Assembly (NCBI GenBank): GCA_017620015.1
Contig: JAFZRE010000012.1
Location: forward strand, 1 to 64,000
Source of the DNA: Bacteroidales bacterium
Lineage (GTDB): Bacteria; Bacteroidota; Bacteroidia; Bacteroidales; ML635J-15
Reading direction: 5' to 3'
Length of the DNA stretch: 64,000 nucleotides
Part shown: one piece after another, positions 1 through 7,627 of the stretch
Numbering within the stretch: the first letter of the stretch is position 1
Layout: the number at the start of each line of letters is the position of its first letter
Notes under the pieces: generated by a model
What the model was told of the DNA's origin: nothing
Databases searched by the model: none
Seen by the model: only the letters and a program-made list of their open reading frames with translations
Position numbers and translations under genes: made by a program

Positions 1-456
1 GACAGGCGGCAGGGATGTATGCACAAAAAATTCTATCTTGTTCTCTGTTTCAGCGACACGCCGTTCCAAACGCTCGAACCTCTGGTTTATCGAATAGCCC
101 CTAAGCAGATATTCCTTTAAAACACGGTTAGCCCACTGACGAAACTGAATGCCTCTCTTGGTGTTAACTCTGTATCCAACAGAAATAATCACATCAAGAT
201 TGAAGAATTCAACTTTACGCTTTACCATACGCAAACCTTCCTTTTGAAGTAGTTCCAAAATGGAACTAGTTGAAGCCCTATCTAATTCGGCACTATCATA
301 TATATTCTTCAGGTGCTTTGTAATTGCTTGCCTTTGTGTACCAAACAAATCTGCCATCTGCTGCTGTGTCAACCACACAGTTTCATCATCTACACGAACT
401 TCTATTTTCACAGCATCATCTGGCTGATAGAGTATTATTTCGTTGGAAGCGTCCAT
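1..456 (-). CDS. RhuM-family protein, N-terminal part (runs off window)
   Basis: An open frame runs without a stop from an ATG at 456 down to base 1, so 152 residues of a longer protein are seen. It opens MDASNEIILYQPDD and continues with VWLTQQQMADLFGT, then ...ITKHLKNIYDSAELD, YRVNTKRGIQFRQWAN and VLKEYLLRGYSIN. This series is characteristic of the RhuM (virulence_RhuM) family, DNA-binding-like proteins common in bacterial accessory regions and near phage or plasmid genes. The biochemical function of the family is not established. A -7 box TACTTTTG lies 27 bases upstream. The missing C-terminal half lies outside the window, so integrity cannot be judged. Family call is confident; role is not. 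Confidence 0.85.
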   Translation of the reverse strand, partial: MDASNEIILYQPDDAVKIEVRVDDETVWLTQQQMADLFGTQRQAITKHLKNIYDSAELDRASTSSILELLQKEGLRMVKRKVEFFNLDVIISVGYRVNTKRGIQFRQWANRVLKEYLLRGYSINQRFERLERRVAETENKIEFFVHTSLPPV

Positions 457-482
457 TTGCGTATCGCCTTTTAATTGTTGGG

Positions 483-490
483 CAAAAGTA
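483..490 (-). promoter_or_regulatory. Bacteroidota -7 box for the RhuM gene
   Basis: Read on the minus strand this is TACTTTTG, an exact match to the Bacteroidota primary-sigma -7 consensus TAnnTTTG, 27 bases upstream of the ATG at 456. No clear -33 TTG was seen. Confidence 0.55.
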
Positions 491-738
491 GTGAGAAAAA
501 TGGAAATGGGGAAAAGAAAATGAAGGTTCAAAGTTCAAGGGGTTCAAAGTTTAAAGTTTCTGGGGCTAACGCCCGTTTGAATGTCTGACGCCGTTTGTGG
601 GGGCTGAAAGAAGACCAGTCGAGCAGTTTGGCTGTCGGCCTGTGAGACTGCGGGACTGTTAGCCTGTTTGCCTTTTAGCCCATTGTCCATTATCAACCTT
701 CAGCTCAGCGAAGCTAATTATCCATTTTTCATTGTCAA
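491..738. repeat. Intergenic low-complexity repeat region
   Basis: No gene is supported here. The stretch holds degenerate short repeats: two or three copies of a TTCAAAGTT-like unit near 530-560, GGCTAACGCCC near 564-574 (a GGC..GCC palindrome of the type also found at 5317-5536 and 26212-26442), and several copies of CATTGTCCATTATC-like units around 680-755. A short frame starting at 668 is made only of these repeats and is not a gene. Confidence 0.6.
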
Positions 739-1530
739 TTATCCATTGTTCATTACGTCTATCCTTATCTGCGATTCGTTACGCAGTCCAAGAAGATTCT
801 TTGCACTGCCACCGTGTATTGCGATTTCGAGCAGTCCGAGCGAGTTGAAAAGGCAAACAATTTCCGACACTTCCACTTCCTTGTACGAATTGTAAATCTG
901 TGAAACTCTGTAGGTATGTGTACCTAACAGAATGGAAAACTTGTTGTCGCCCACTACATTGTCAAAAATCTCCTTGCTTATGTTTGTGATGGCATTGCCG
1001 TACGAATCGATGTAGATTATGCTTCCGAGCAATCCGCGTGGTGTCGTTTGCGGAGCAAAGTCGGTATATCTTGTAACATCTTCTATTTCTTCGCCAAGTT
1101 CCTTGAAGTCCTTTCCCCGCAGGATTATCTTTGCAATTTCGGCAAAAACATTCTTCTCGATGAATACGCAGTCTTCGTTGCCGCTGCCTACGTCTATCGC
1201 CACTGCAAGTTCCGGCTCGTCCTTGAAGATTATTCCAAGTGTGCCATTGTCGGTGCAGATGAAATACTGCTTCTTGTACTTTGCGACTATGACTTTCATA
1301 TCGCCCTGCGGTTCACTATCAACACCTATAATATGTATGGTGCCGGCAGGAAAATCGTCGATGACGCTTCCAAGTACAAATGCCGCCTGCTGCCAGTTGA
1401 AATGCTCGATGTTGTGCGAGATATCGACGAAAACAGCATCGGGACAACCTGATATTATGGAGGCTTTCACAGCGCCAATGTAGTAGTCGCTGTTGTTCCA
1501 GTCGGTCGTGAGTGTTACTATTTTCGCCAT
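739..1530 (-). CDS. SAM hydroxide adenosyltransferase family protein (DUF62)
   Basis: The 263-residue protein starts MAKIVTLTTDWNNSDYYIGAVKASI, matching the family N-terminus (TLTTDF...YVGxMKG), and later has VDISHNIEHFNWQQAAFVL, FPAGTIHIIGVD, TDNGTLG, SYGNAITNIS and a C-terminal RNESQIRIDV. Family members hydrolyse S-adenosylmethionine to adenosine and methionine; halogenase relatives use chloride or fluoride. Length is normal. One deviation is visible: the usual VDPGVGTxRR loop, which carries an Asp and Arg of the proposed catalytic triad, reads VDSEPQGDMK, so the Arg is not in its expected place. The gene is divergent from phoH with 74 bases between the two starts. Family call is strong; catalytic competence is uncertain. 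Confidence 0.85.
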   Translation of the reverse strand: MAKIVTLTTDWNNSDYYIGAVKASIISGCPDAVFVDISHNIEHFNWQQAAFVLGSVIDDFPAGTIHIIGVDSEPQGDMKVIVAKYKKQYFICTDNGTLGIIFKDEPELAVAIDVGSGNEDCVFIEKNVFAEIAKIILRGKDFKELGEEIEDVTRYTDFAPQTTPRGLLGSIIYIDSYGNAITNISKEIFDNVVGDNKFSILLGTHTYRVSQIYNSYKEVEVSEIVCLFNSLGLLEIAIHGGSAKNLLGLRNESQIRIDVMNNG

Positions 1531-1550
1531 TTTGCCTACGAAAAATTTTA

Positions 1551-1578
1551 TTGCAAAGCAAAAAATGCCTTACTTTTG
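1551..1578 (+). promoter_or_regulatory. phoH promoter
   Basis: TTG at 1551-1553, a 17-base spacer and TACTTTTG at 1571-1578 match the Bacteroidota -33/-7 pattern. Transcription would begin near 1585, which excludes translation starts further upstream and supports the ATG at 1605. Confidence 0.7.
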
Positions 1579-1604
1579 CCGTGCAAAATTATCAAAAATT
1601 ATCA

Positions 1605-2561
1605 ATGACCGAAAAGACTATTCTTATTGAAATTGAAGACTTGCAGAAATTCTTCGGAATCCGCGATGAAAACCTTATGCTTCTGGTGAGGAATTTTCCG
1701 CGACTGAAGATTGTGCAGCGTGGCGATGTGATAAAGGTGGTTGGCGACAAGGAGGATATCAAGGTGTTCGAGATGAAACTGAACGCCATGCTTGAATTCT
1801 TCGGCAAGTACAACCGCATCGGTGCCGAGGAAGTTCGCGAAATTCTTGGAAGTGACACCAATTCAGTCAGCATTACCGAAGACAAGGACGTGCTTCTGTA
1901 CAGCATAAACGGCAAGCCGATTCGTGCGCGTACAGCCAACCAGAAAGTTCTGGTGGAATGTTTCCAGAAGAACGACCTGCTTTTTGCGACTGGTCCTGCT
2001 GGAACAGGCAAAACGTACACGGCTATCGCCTTGGCAGTAAAGTCGTTGAAAGAAATGAAGGTGAAGAAAATCATACTTTCACGTCCTGCCGTGGAGGCTG
2101 GCGAAAACCTTGGGTTCCTGCCTGGCGATGTCCGCGAAAAACTTGACCCGTACCTGCAACCGCTATATGATGCCTTGCTTGATATGATTCCTTACCGCAA
2201 ACTTGAAAAATACTTGGAGGAGAAGACCATACAGATAGCTCCGTTGGCATTTATGCGCGGACGTACCTTGAGCGAGGCTTTTGTGATTCTTGACGAGGCA
2301 CAGAATGCTACATATACGCAGTTGAAGATGTTCCTAACACGTATGGGCGAAAATTCAAAGTTCATTGTCACTGGCGACCTTACGCAGATTGATCTTCCGC
2401 GGAAGTCGGATTCGGGTTTGCTTTCTGCACACCGCATACTTGGTAAAATTCCCGAAATCTCGTTCGTGCAGTTCGACAAGGGCGACATCATCCGCCACAA
2501 GGTTGTAGGTAGAATTGTAGAAGCTTACGAAAAAAGTGAGAAGGAAAAGGATTCGGAATAA
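1605..2561 (+). CDS. phoH: PhoH-family ATPase
   Basis: A 318-residue cytoplasmic P-loop ATPase of the PhoH/PhoL type. After an N-terminal KH-like region come Walker A GPAGTGKT at residues 130-137 and Walker B VILDEAQN with D230-E231, then the FIVTGDLTQIDLP motif. The family is linked to RNA metabolism and stress, but its exact reaction in bacteria is not settled. An in-frame start at 1512 would add 31 residues, but that stretch contains the promoter and encodes a sequence unlike the family, so the ATG at 1605 is preferred. The last residues (AYEKSEKEK) are encoded by a 30-bp sequence that recurs exactly at the end of hepT downstream. Confidence 0.93.
   Translation: MTEKTILIEIEDLQKFFGIRDENLMLLVRNFPRLKIVQRGDVIKVVGDKEDIKVFEMKLNAMLEFFGKYNRIGAEEVREILGSDTNSVSITEDKDVLLYSINGKPIRARTANQKVLVECFQKNDLLFATGPAGTGKTYTAIALAVKSLKEMKVKKIILSRPAVEAGENLGFLPGDVREKLDPYLQPLYDALLDMIPYRKLEKYLEEKTIQIAPLAFMRGRTLSEAFVILDEAQNATYTQLKMFLTRMGENSKFIVTGDLTQIDLPRKSDSGLLSAHRILGKIPEISFVQFDKGDIIRHKVVGRIVEAYEKSEKEKDSE
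2522..2551 (+). repeat. 30-bp direct repeat, copy 1 (3' end of phoH)
   Basis: This 30-bp stretch at the end of phoH is repeated without mismatch at 3218-3247. Both copies are read in the same frame as AYEKSEKEK. The pair brackets the mntA-hepT module. Confidence 0.85.
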
Positions 2562-2572
2562 GATAAATTTGT

Positions 2573-2580
2573 TATTTTTG
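2573..2580 (+). promoter_or_regulatory. -7 box upstream of mntA
   Basis: TATTTTTG fits TAnnTTTG and lies 16 bases before the ATG at 2597. An overlapping alternative, TAAATTTG, is at 2564-2571. Either implies the module has its own promoter inside the inserted segment. Confidence 0.45.
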
Positions 2581-2596
2581 TTTCAAAATTGTGGCA

Positions 2597-2896
2597 ATGG
2601 ATTCATCAGTAGAACACATATTAGTTGAATATTTCAAGGGCAAACCAGTTGAAAAAGCTTGGGTATTTGGCAGTTTCTCACGAGGAGAAGAGCGTCCCGA
2701 CAGTGATATTGACATTATGGTAAGATTATTACCCGATGCAAATATGGGTCTAAGTTTTTTCGGGATGATGTGTGACCTTGAGGATTTGCTTCATCGTCCT
2801 GTAGATATGGTTAGGGAAGGAAATCTGTTGCCTTTTGCTGTGGAAAGTGCAAATCACGATAAAATATTGATTTATGAGAGAGCCAGCAAGGGATAA
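2597..2896 (+). CDS. mntA: MntA-type nucleotidyltransferase antitoxin
   Basis: A 99-residue minimal nucleotidyltransferase. The hallmark GSX10DXD motif is complete: G25-S26 (VFGSFSRG) followed by D37 and D39 in DSDIDIMV. In characterised MntA/HepT systems this protein transfers AMP units to a tyrosine of the HEPN toxin and so silences it. The ATG at 2597 is chosen; a GTG two codons earlier is possible. The 3' end overlaps the toxin start by 23 bases in a different frame, a typical coupled arrangement. The segment is flanked by the 30-bp direct repeat, indicating recent acquisition. Assignment rests on the motif and the partner gene. Confidence 0.9.
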   Translation: MDSSVEHILVEYFKGKPVEKAWVFGSFSRGEERPDSDIDIMVRLLPDANMGLSFFGMMCDLEDLLHRPVDMVREGNLLPFAVESANHDKILIYERASKG

Positions 2897-3251
2897 AAAT
2901 CGTCTAGAACATATTCTTCAAGCCATAAGCAAAGTTGAGGAATATACCAACTCAAAGACAAAGGAATATTTGGCAAATAATTCTTTGTATTTGCATGCAA
3001 CTGCCTATAACATACAGATTATTGGAGAAGCAATATATAAGTTAAGTAAAGAATTCAAGGATACGCATTCTGAGACACCGTGGAGAATAATTGAAAAAAT
3101 GCGACATATACTTGTTCACGATTATTTCTCTGTGGATATTGAAATAATGTGGCTTGTAATACAAGACGACATTCCAATATTAAAACAACAGATTGCTCAA
3201 TATTTGTCGGAATTTGTAGCTTACGAAAAAAGTGAGAAGGAAAAGGAATAG
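2874..3251 (+). CDS. hepT: HepT-like HEPN RNase toxin
   Basis: A 125-residue all-helical protein of the DUF86/HepT family. The RX4HXY catalytic motif is intact: R77, H82 and Y84 in MRHILVHDY; the tyrosine is the residue that MntA modifies in studied systems. Also typical are the early RLEHILQAI and the NIQIIGEAI helix. HEPN toxins cleave RNA when not blocked. The gene overlaps mntA, so the two are co-translated. The final nine residues before the last Glu (AYEKSEKEK) come from the duplicated end of phoH, so the native toxin tail seems to have been replaced or extended at the junction. Whether this changes activity is unknown. Confidence 0.9.
   Translation: MREPARDKNRLEHILQAISKVEEYTNSKTKEYLANNSLYLHATAYNIQIIGEAIYKLSKEFKDTHSETPWRIIEKMRHILVHDYFSVDIEIMWLVIQDDIPILKQQIAQYLSEFVAYEKSEKEKE
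3218..3247 (+). repeat. 30-bp direct repeat, copy 2 (3' end of hepT)
   Basis: Exact copy of 2522-2551. The distance between the copies is 696 bp and contains the phoH stop, the mntA promoter, mntA and almost all of hepT. Confidence 0.85.
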
Positions 3252-3254
3252 CCG

Positions 3255-3284
3255 TTGTTATTTCCGATAGATTGTTTATCTTTG
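3255..3284 (+). promoter_or_regulatory. Promoter for the 3303 gene and queG
   Basis: TTG at 3255-3257, exactly 19 bases, then TATCTTTG at 3277-3284: a full Bacteroidota promoter. It lies just after hepT and inside the longer annotatable frame that starts at 3255, so translation should start at the ATG at 3303. Confidence 0.75.
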
Positions 3285-3302
3285 CGTTGTAAAATTATTT
3301 CA

Positions 3303-4400
3303 ATGAGGTTAATAGTTGGACATATTCTCCTGATTTTCATCCTTTTGGGATGCAATTCGGCTTTTGCTCAGGGAATTTCATTCTACAACGACTATCTCGG
3401 AAATATCTGGGTCTTTGACAAGAACAACACAAAGCAAATCGACCATCAGCCAGCAAAAGAGTATGGTGTGGGGAATAATTCGTTTGTGTACGTTGACAAT
3501 TCTGGCGGACTGAAAATATACCACAACAACTATTTGCACAATGCCAGCAGTTTTGTGTCGGACTATGTTGTGACCGACAACCTTATTTCGTTCACTATGA
3601 ACACCCAGCTCAAGGTTTTCGACGACGGCAATTTCCACACTCTTTGCGCAAGCATGGCCAAGTATTGGGCAAGCGACGATGTCGTTGTGTGGTACGACGA
3701 TATGCAGCATTTGCTTATGGCTTACTGGAACGGCAACAAGTACACCTTGGACGATGTGCTTTCGGCAGAAGCTCCTTCGTTCGTAAAGGTCGGGAAAAAC
3801 ATTGCCGTGTTCATTGATGTAAATGGCAACTTAAATGCTTTCTACCTTGGAGAGATAGAACAAATTATATACGGAAAAAATCTCGGCAATGTGGAAGTGG
3901 GACGCGATATTGTCGCTTTTGTAGATGCAAGCACAGGTTCTTTCAATGCATTTTATATGAATGAATTTGTCGCCCTTGAGGATTTTGTGCCGACTTCGTT
4001 CAAGTGTGGCGACAAAATGATTGCCTACGTTGACGCGTCGTCCTACCTTAAAGTCTTTGAAGGATTCCAGACCCGTACTATTTCATTCGATGAGCCTGAC
4101 TTTTATGAGATTACCGATGGAATTATGGTTTTCGGCGTACAGAACTACTTTAAGGCATACGTTAACGGCAAAGTATATACTCTCGAAAGTTTCATTCCCG
4201 AAAAATACCAGATTAACAACCACTCTGTCGCCTATCTCGACCAGATGGGCAACCTGAAATATTTTGACGGGACAAAAACAGAAACTATTTCATACGAAAA
4301 AGTCACCGATTTTGAACTGACAGGCGATGCTGTCAGATATGCTTTCGGTGTGAAATCGGAGAGCGTTTACTACGAAGGCAAAACCTACAAAAACGACTAA
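3303..4400 (+). CDS. Exported repeat protein, probable beta-propeller-like
   Basis: A 365-residue protein beginning with a signal peptide (MRLIVGHILLIFILLGCNSAFAQ). The mature part is built from about seven units of roughly 40-45 residues with the recurring pattern h-(A/V)-h-h-D-x-x-G-x-L-(K/N)-h-(F/Y), for example FVYVDNSGGLKIY, IAVFIDVNGNLNAF, IVAFVDASTGSFNAF, IAYVDASSYLKVF and SVAYLDQMGNLKYF. Seven such beta-rich repeats suggest a propeller. No catalytic motif is apparent and I do not recognise a named family. It is exported, either periplasmic or on the outer surface, and is followed after one base by queG, with which it is co-transcribed. The upstream start at 3255 is rejected because it falls within the promoter. 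Confidence 0.8.
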   Translation: MRLIVGHILLIFILLGCNSAFAQGISFYNDYLGNIWVFDKNNTKQIDHQPAKEYGVGNNSFVYVDNSGGLKIYHNNYLHNASSFVSDYVVTDNLISFTMNTQLKVFDDGNFHTLCASMAKYWASDDVVVWYDDMQHLLMAYWNGNKYTLDDVLSAEAPSFVKVGKNIAVFIDVNGNLNAFYLGEIEQIIYGKNLGNVEVGRDIVAFVDASTGSFNAFYMNEFVALEDFVPTSFKCGDKMIAYVDASSYLKVFEGFQTRTISFDEPDFYEITDGIMVFGVQNYFKAYVNGKVYTLESFIPEKYQINNHSVAYLDQMGNLKYFDGTKTETISYEKVTDFELTGDAVRYAFGVKSESVYYEGKTYKND

Positions 4401-4401
4401 T

Positions 4402-5295
4402 ATGTTTGTCGATTCGCAGACGATTAAGGAAATCGCGCTTCGCGTTGGATTTGACGACTGCGGAATAAGCGATGCATCAGTGGATGATGACAATATTTCG
4501 GCATTGGAATCGTGGATTGCGAAGGAGTACAATGCAGAAATGTCGTATATGGAGCGTAACATCGATGTGCGCAGCGACTTGCGTATGCTTGTCGATGGGG
4601 CGAAATCGGTAATTTCGGTGCTTTACTCATACAATACCGACGAACATCCCGACCGCACCGACTTTCGCATAGCAAAATATGCTCTCGGCCGCGACTACCA
4701 TTTTGTGGTCAAGGAGAAACTTACACAAATGCTCACCGAAATCAAGGATATTTGTCCCGATGCAGATGGACGAGCCTTTGTCGATTCTGCACCGTTGTTC
4801 GAAAGATATTTTGCGCATAAGTCGGGACTAGGATTTATTGGCAGAAACAGATGCCTGATAAGTCCGAAACTGGGTTCGTTTGTCTTTATCGGCGAACTTG
4901 TCGTCAATTTCGAAAGCGACTACGATATGCCGCTCGACCAGACTTGCCTTGGATGCAATGCCTGCATAAAGTCTTGTCCGACAAAGGCTTTGACTTTCGA
5001 TGGCATAAACGCATCAAAGTGCATTTCGTACCAGACTATAGAGAAAAAGGATGGCATTGACGATGACGTAAAGTCTGTGATAGGCAATCGGATATATGGT
5101 TGCGATGCCTGTCAGGATTGTTGTCCGCACAATTTTTCAGCGCCAAAGAAAAATGGCATCATCCTACCTGAAATAAAATCATTTTCGCCCGAAGAACTGG
5201 AAAATATTAGCAACCATCAGTTCCAGAAAAAGTTTGCCGACACCGCACTGCTTAGGGCTGGCAGAAAGAAAATTGTAGGGAATTGGCAAATGTAA
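4402..5295 (+). CDS. queG: Epoxyqueuosine reductase QueG
   Basis: Reduces epoxyqueuosine to queuosine in the wobble position of tRNAs with GUN anticodons, using cobalamin and two 4Fe-4S clusters. Visible: VDSAPLFER with the catalytic Asp at residue 128, GFIGRN at 145-150, and two clustered-cysteine motifs, CLGCNACIKSCP starting at C182 and CDACQDCCP starting at C234. At 297 residues it is of the shorter family type, ending soon after the second cluster without the HEAT-like extension found in longer relatives. It starts one base after the preceding stop, so it is translated from the same mRNA. No other queuosine genes are in the window. Confidence 0.95.
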   Translation: MFVDSQTIKEIALRVGFDDCGISDASVDDDNISALESWIAKEYNAEMSYMERNIDVRSDLRMLVDGAKSVISVLYSYNTDEHPDRTDFRIAKYALGRDYHFVVKEKLTQMLTEIKDICPDADGRAFVDSAPLFERYFAHKSGLGFIGRNRCLISPKLGSFVFIGELVVNFESDYDMPLDQTCLGCNACIKSCPTKALTFDGINASKCISYQTIEKKDGIDDDVKSVIGNRIYGCDACQDCCPHNFSAPKKNGIILPEIKSFSPEELENISNHQFQKKFADTALLRAGRKKIVGNWQM

Positions 5296-5316
5296 AGACG
5301 CAAAATTTTGCGTCTT
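5295..5316 (+). terminator. Palindromic terminator after queG
   Basis: A perfect 22-bp palindrome (11-bp arms AAGACGCAAAA and its complement) overlapping the last base of the queG stop codon. It lacks a long T tract, so it may be a terminator or a member of the local palindromic repeats. Confidence 0.55.
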
Positions 5317-5536
5317 ATACATAAAGGGCTAAAAGTCGAACAGGCTAAAAAGGCTAACAGCCAAAGTCGTAATAACGTTCAATACGTTATGGCTTCAAGC
5401 CTGTTAGCCTGCAAGCCCCAAAACATCAAAACGGCGTTAGCCATTGAACGGCGCAGCCCTCAACGAAGTTAAACTCAGAAACGGCGAAGCCATAGAAACA
5501 TAGAAACGTGAAACATAGAAACTCATAAACTTTTCT
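5317..5536. repeat. Intergenic palindromic-repeat region
   Basis: No gene is supported. The region carries many short units of the form GGCxxxAGCC (GGCTAACAGCC, GGCGTTAGCC, GGCGCAGCC, GGCGAAGCC) and several ATAGAAAC/AGAAAC words near 5500-5525. The segment 5446-5474 recurs with two mismatches at 26360-26388 in another intergenic gap, showing that these are dispersed family members, not chance sequence. Confidence 0.65.
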
Positions 5537-5544
5537 TACCTTTG
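5537..5544 (+). promoter_or_regulatory. -7 box for the CBS-ACT gene
   Basis: TACCTTTG, an exact TAnnTTTG match. It contains the TTG at 5542 that a naive gene caller would take as the start codon of the next gene; a start inside a -7 box is not plausible. Confidence 0.65.
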
Positions 5545-5565
5545 CCATCCCAAAAATTATTCAAA

Positions 5566-6228
5566 TTGACTGCTGAAGATATTATCGACTCATCAATTCC
5601 TAGCGTTACCACCGAATACTCCTGTTCGCGTGCCTTGTCGCTTATGGACACCTTCAAGATGTCGCACCTGCCTGTCATCGAAAACAATATATATATAGGT
5701 ATAATTTCCGAGGACGAAATATACGACCAGGGAATGTTCGATGAGCCTATAAAGAATTTCGGGATACTGAAGTCACCTTACGTAGGTGCTTCGCAGCACG
5801 TTTTTGATGTACTGGCTGTGGCTTCCCACTTTTCGCTGCCCATAGTACCCGTAATTAATCCCGAGCATAAATACCTAGGGTGCATAACATCTGCAAATCT
5901 TCTGGAAGCAGTGGCAAAAATTACCAATGTTGGTGCCAAAGGCGCTGTGCTTGTGCTAGAAATGGGCATTCACGACTATTCAATGTCGGAAATTGCACGG
6001 ATTGTAGAATCGGAAAACGCAAAGATAATTTCGTCGTATGTTACGGAATACGAAGATTCAACAAGGATGGATGTCACGCTTGTGGTGAACAGGACGGAAA
6101 TATCGCCGGTGATAAAGTCGCTCGAACGCTACGGCTACAAGGTAAACGCCTTCTTTTCGGGAAGCAATATGATTGATGATTTCTACCGCGACAGGTACGA
6201 GTTACTGATGAATTATATGAAGATATGA
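5566..6228 (+). CDS. CBS-domain pair plus ACT-like protein
   Basis: About 220 residues. Two CBS motifs are visible: SCSRALSLMDTFKMSHLPVIENN and, around residues 70-110, SQHVFDVLAVASHFSLPIVPVIN with YLGCITSANLLEAVA. A C-terminal ACT-like region follows (GAVLVLEMGIHDYSMSEIA...NAKIISSYV...). Such proteins sense nucleotides or other small ligands; the partner is unknown. The start is chosen at a TTG (5566), because the upstream TTG lies in the promoter and the first ATG (5635) would cut the first CBS motif. Its stop overlaps the next start (ATGA), so it is co-translated with the Omp85-type gene. Confidence 0.8.
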   Translation: MTAEDIIDSSIPSVTTEYSCSRALSLMDTFKMSHLPVIENNIYIGIISEDEIYDQGMFDEPIKNFGILKSPYVGASQHVFDVLAVASHFSLPIVPVINPEHKYLGCITSANLLEAVAKITNVGAKGAVLVLEMGIHDYSMSEIARIVESENAKIISSYVTEYEDSTRMDVTLVVNRTEISPVIKSLERYGYKVNAFFSGSNMIDDFYRDRYELLMNYMKI

Positions 6229-7613
6229 GGAAATTTCTTCTCGTGCTGTTGCAAATGCTTTGTCTTTCGGGACTTATGGCGCAGGAACGTTACTTCCGCG
6301 TGGCAGACATTTCGATTTCGGGCAACGAGAAGACCAAACCGCAGACAATTCTCCGCGAGTTCCGCTATTCGGTAGGCGACAGCATCCCAGAGGCAATTCT
6401 CGACAAGGAAATACAAAACTTTACCGACAATCTGCGCAGACTTATGCTGTTCAACAATGTGGAAGTGTCGTGTACGGACGCAGATAGCACTGGCGCTGTT
6501 GCAATTGGCGTGAATGTTACCGAACGCTGGTACTACTGGGTATATCCGATTCTCGAAATTGCCGACCGCAACCTGACATCGTATTTCTACTACAAGGATT
6601 TTAAGAAGATAAACTATGGTGTGGCTTTCGACTGGCTCAATTTCCGCGGTCGCAACGAGATGCTAAATTTCAAGGTGCGACTAGGTTACAAGGAACACTA
6701 TGCCGTTTCGTACCAGAAGCCTAATATGGGCAAAAACAAGCGCAGCGGAATATGGGTGCGGACTGAATATTTCAGACAAAAAAAGGAAATTGCTTCGGTG
6801 TCGGAATGCAAACCTGTTTATGCCGAGAACGAAAACGAATACATCCGAACAATGTTTGACGCTGGTGCAGGCTATGTGTTCAGACCAGATATGAACTACG
6901 AATTTTCGTTGTCGTTAGCGTACCAGAATATCTGGAGTGGCGATTCGTTGTTGCTTTCATCGGGGTCGCAGTGGCAAAACTTCCTTGTGCCTACGCTAAC
7001 CTTCGACTACGACAACCGCGACAGCAAGGTTTCTCCAACCACTGGATTGCACGCAGAACTCGAAGCAAAAGTTTATACCGAACTGGCATCCAGCACCTTT
7101 GCCTTTGCAAGTCTCGGTTTTGAGTACAATACTCCAATATATTGCGACCGACTCTTTTACCATGGTGCGCTGAAGCACAATCAATTATTTGGCTCATACG
7201 ACGGCATTCCCACAAACAAGCAAATCGAACTGTGCCGCAACAACCTTATACGCGGATTCGACTACTATTATATTATAGGTAGAAATTTTTCCGCCTTCCA
7301 GAATACTTTTAGCGTTAAAATACTGAAAAGGCGAGACTTCATGTTGCCAAAGTGGATTCCTTCAAAGTTCAGAAACCCATATATACAGATATATGTCGAT
7401 ATGTTTGCCGATTTGGCATATTGTAGTAATTTTGCGCCTGATTTTGAAGCGGAAAACCCATTGGCAAACAAGCTGATATATTCGGCAGGAGCAGGGTTAA
7501 GCTTCGAGACCTACTACGACCGTGTGCTGAAAGTGTATGCGGCGTACAATGGCAATTTTAATTTTTTCGGTGTTTTTGTTGATTATAGGACACCTATTTA
7601 TAAGAAATTTTAA
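6225..7613 (+). CDS. Omp85/BamA-TamA-family outer membrane protein
   Basis: 462 residues with a signal peptide (MRKFLLVLLQMLCLSGLMAQ), one POTRA-like domain (YFRVADISISGNEKTKPQTILREF...FNNVEVSC) and a barrel domain made of alternating hydrophobic strands. The DYDNRDSKVSPTTGLHAELE segment matches the Omp85 signature NRD...P..G, and the end is ...VFVDYRTPIYKKF with terminal Phe. It is much smaller than the BamA encoded at 11093 and has a single POTRA, as in the small Omp85 or patatin-linked class. Outer membrane; the substrate is unknown. It overlaps the CBS gene by 4 bases and is followed by nadK after 14 bases, so the three form one operon. Confidence 0.88.
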   Translation: MRKFLLVLLQMLCLSGLMAQERYFRVADISISGNEKTKPQTILREFRYSVGDSIPEAILDKEIQNFTDNLRRLMLFNNVEVSCTDADSTGAVAIGVNVTERWYYWVYPILEIADRNLTSYFYYKDFKKINYGVAFDWLNFRGRNEMLNFKVRLGYKEHYAVSYQKPNMGKNKRSGIWVRTEYFRQKKEIASVSECKPVYAENENEYIRTMFDAGAGYVFRPDMNYEFSLSLAYQNIWSGDSLLLSSGSQWQNFLVPTLTFDYDNRDSKVSPTTGLHAELEAKVYTELASSTFAFASLGFEYNTPIYCDRLFYHGALKHNQLFGSYDGIPTNKQIELCRNNLIRGFDYYYIIGRNFSAFQNTFSVKILKRRDFMLPKWIPSKFRNPYIQIYVDMFADLAYCSNFAPDFEAENPLANKLIYSAGAGLSFETYYDRVLKVYAAYNGNFNFFGVFVDYRTPIYKKF

Positions 7614-7627
7614 GACAATTTGGAAAT

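Noticed and set aside
668..895. 75-residue frame in the first intergenic repeat region
   Set aside because: It is made of short intergenic repeat words and runs into the 3' end of the SAM hydrolase gene on the other strand.
1512..1604. Upstream extension of phoH
   Set aside because: It lies within the promoter and does not resemble the family N-terminus.
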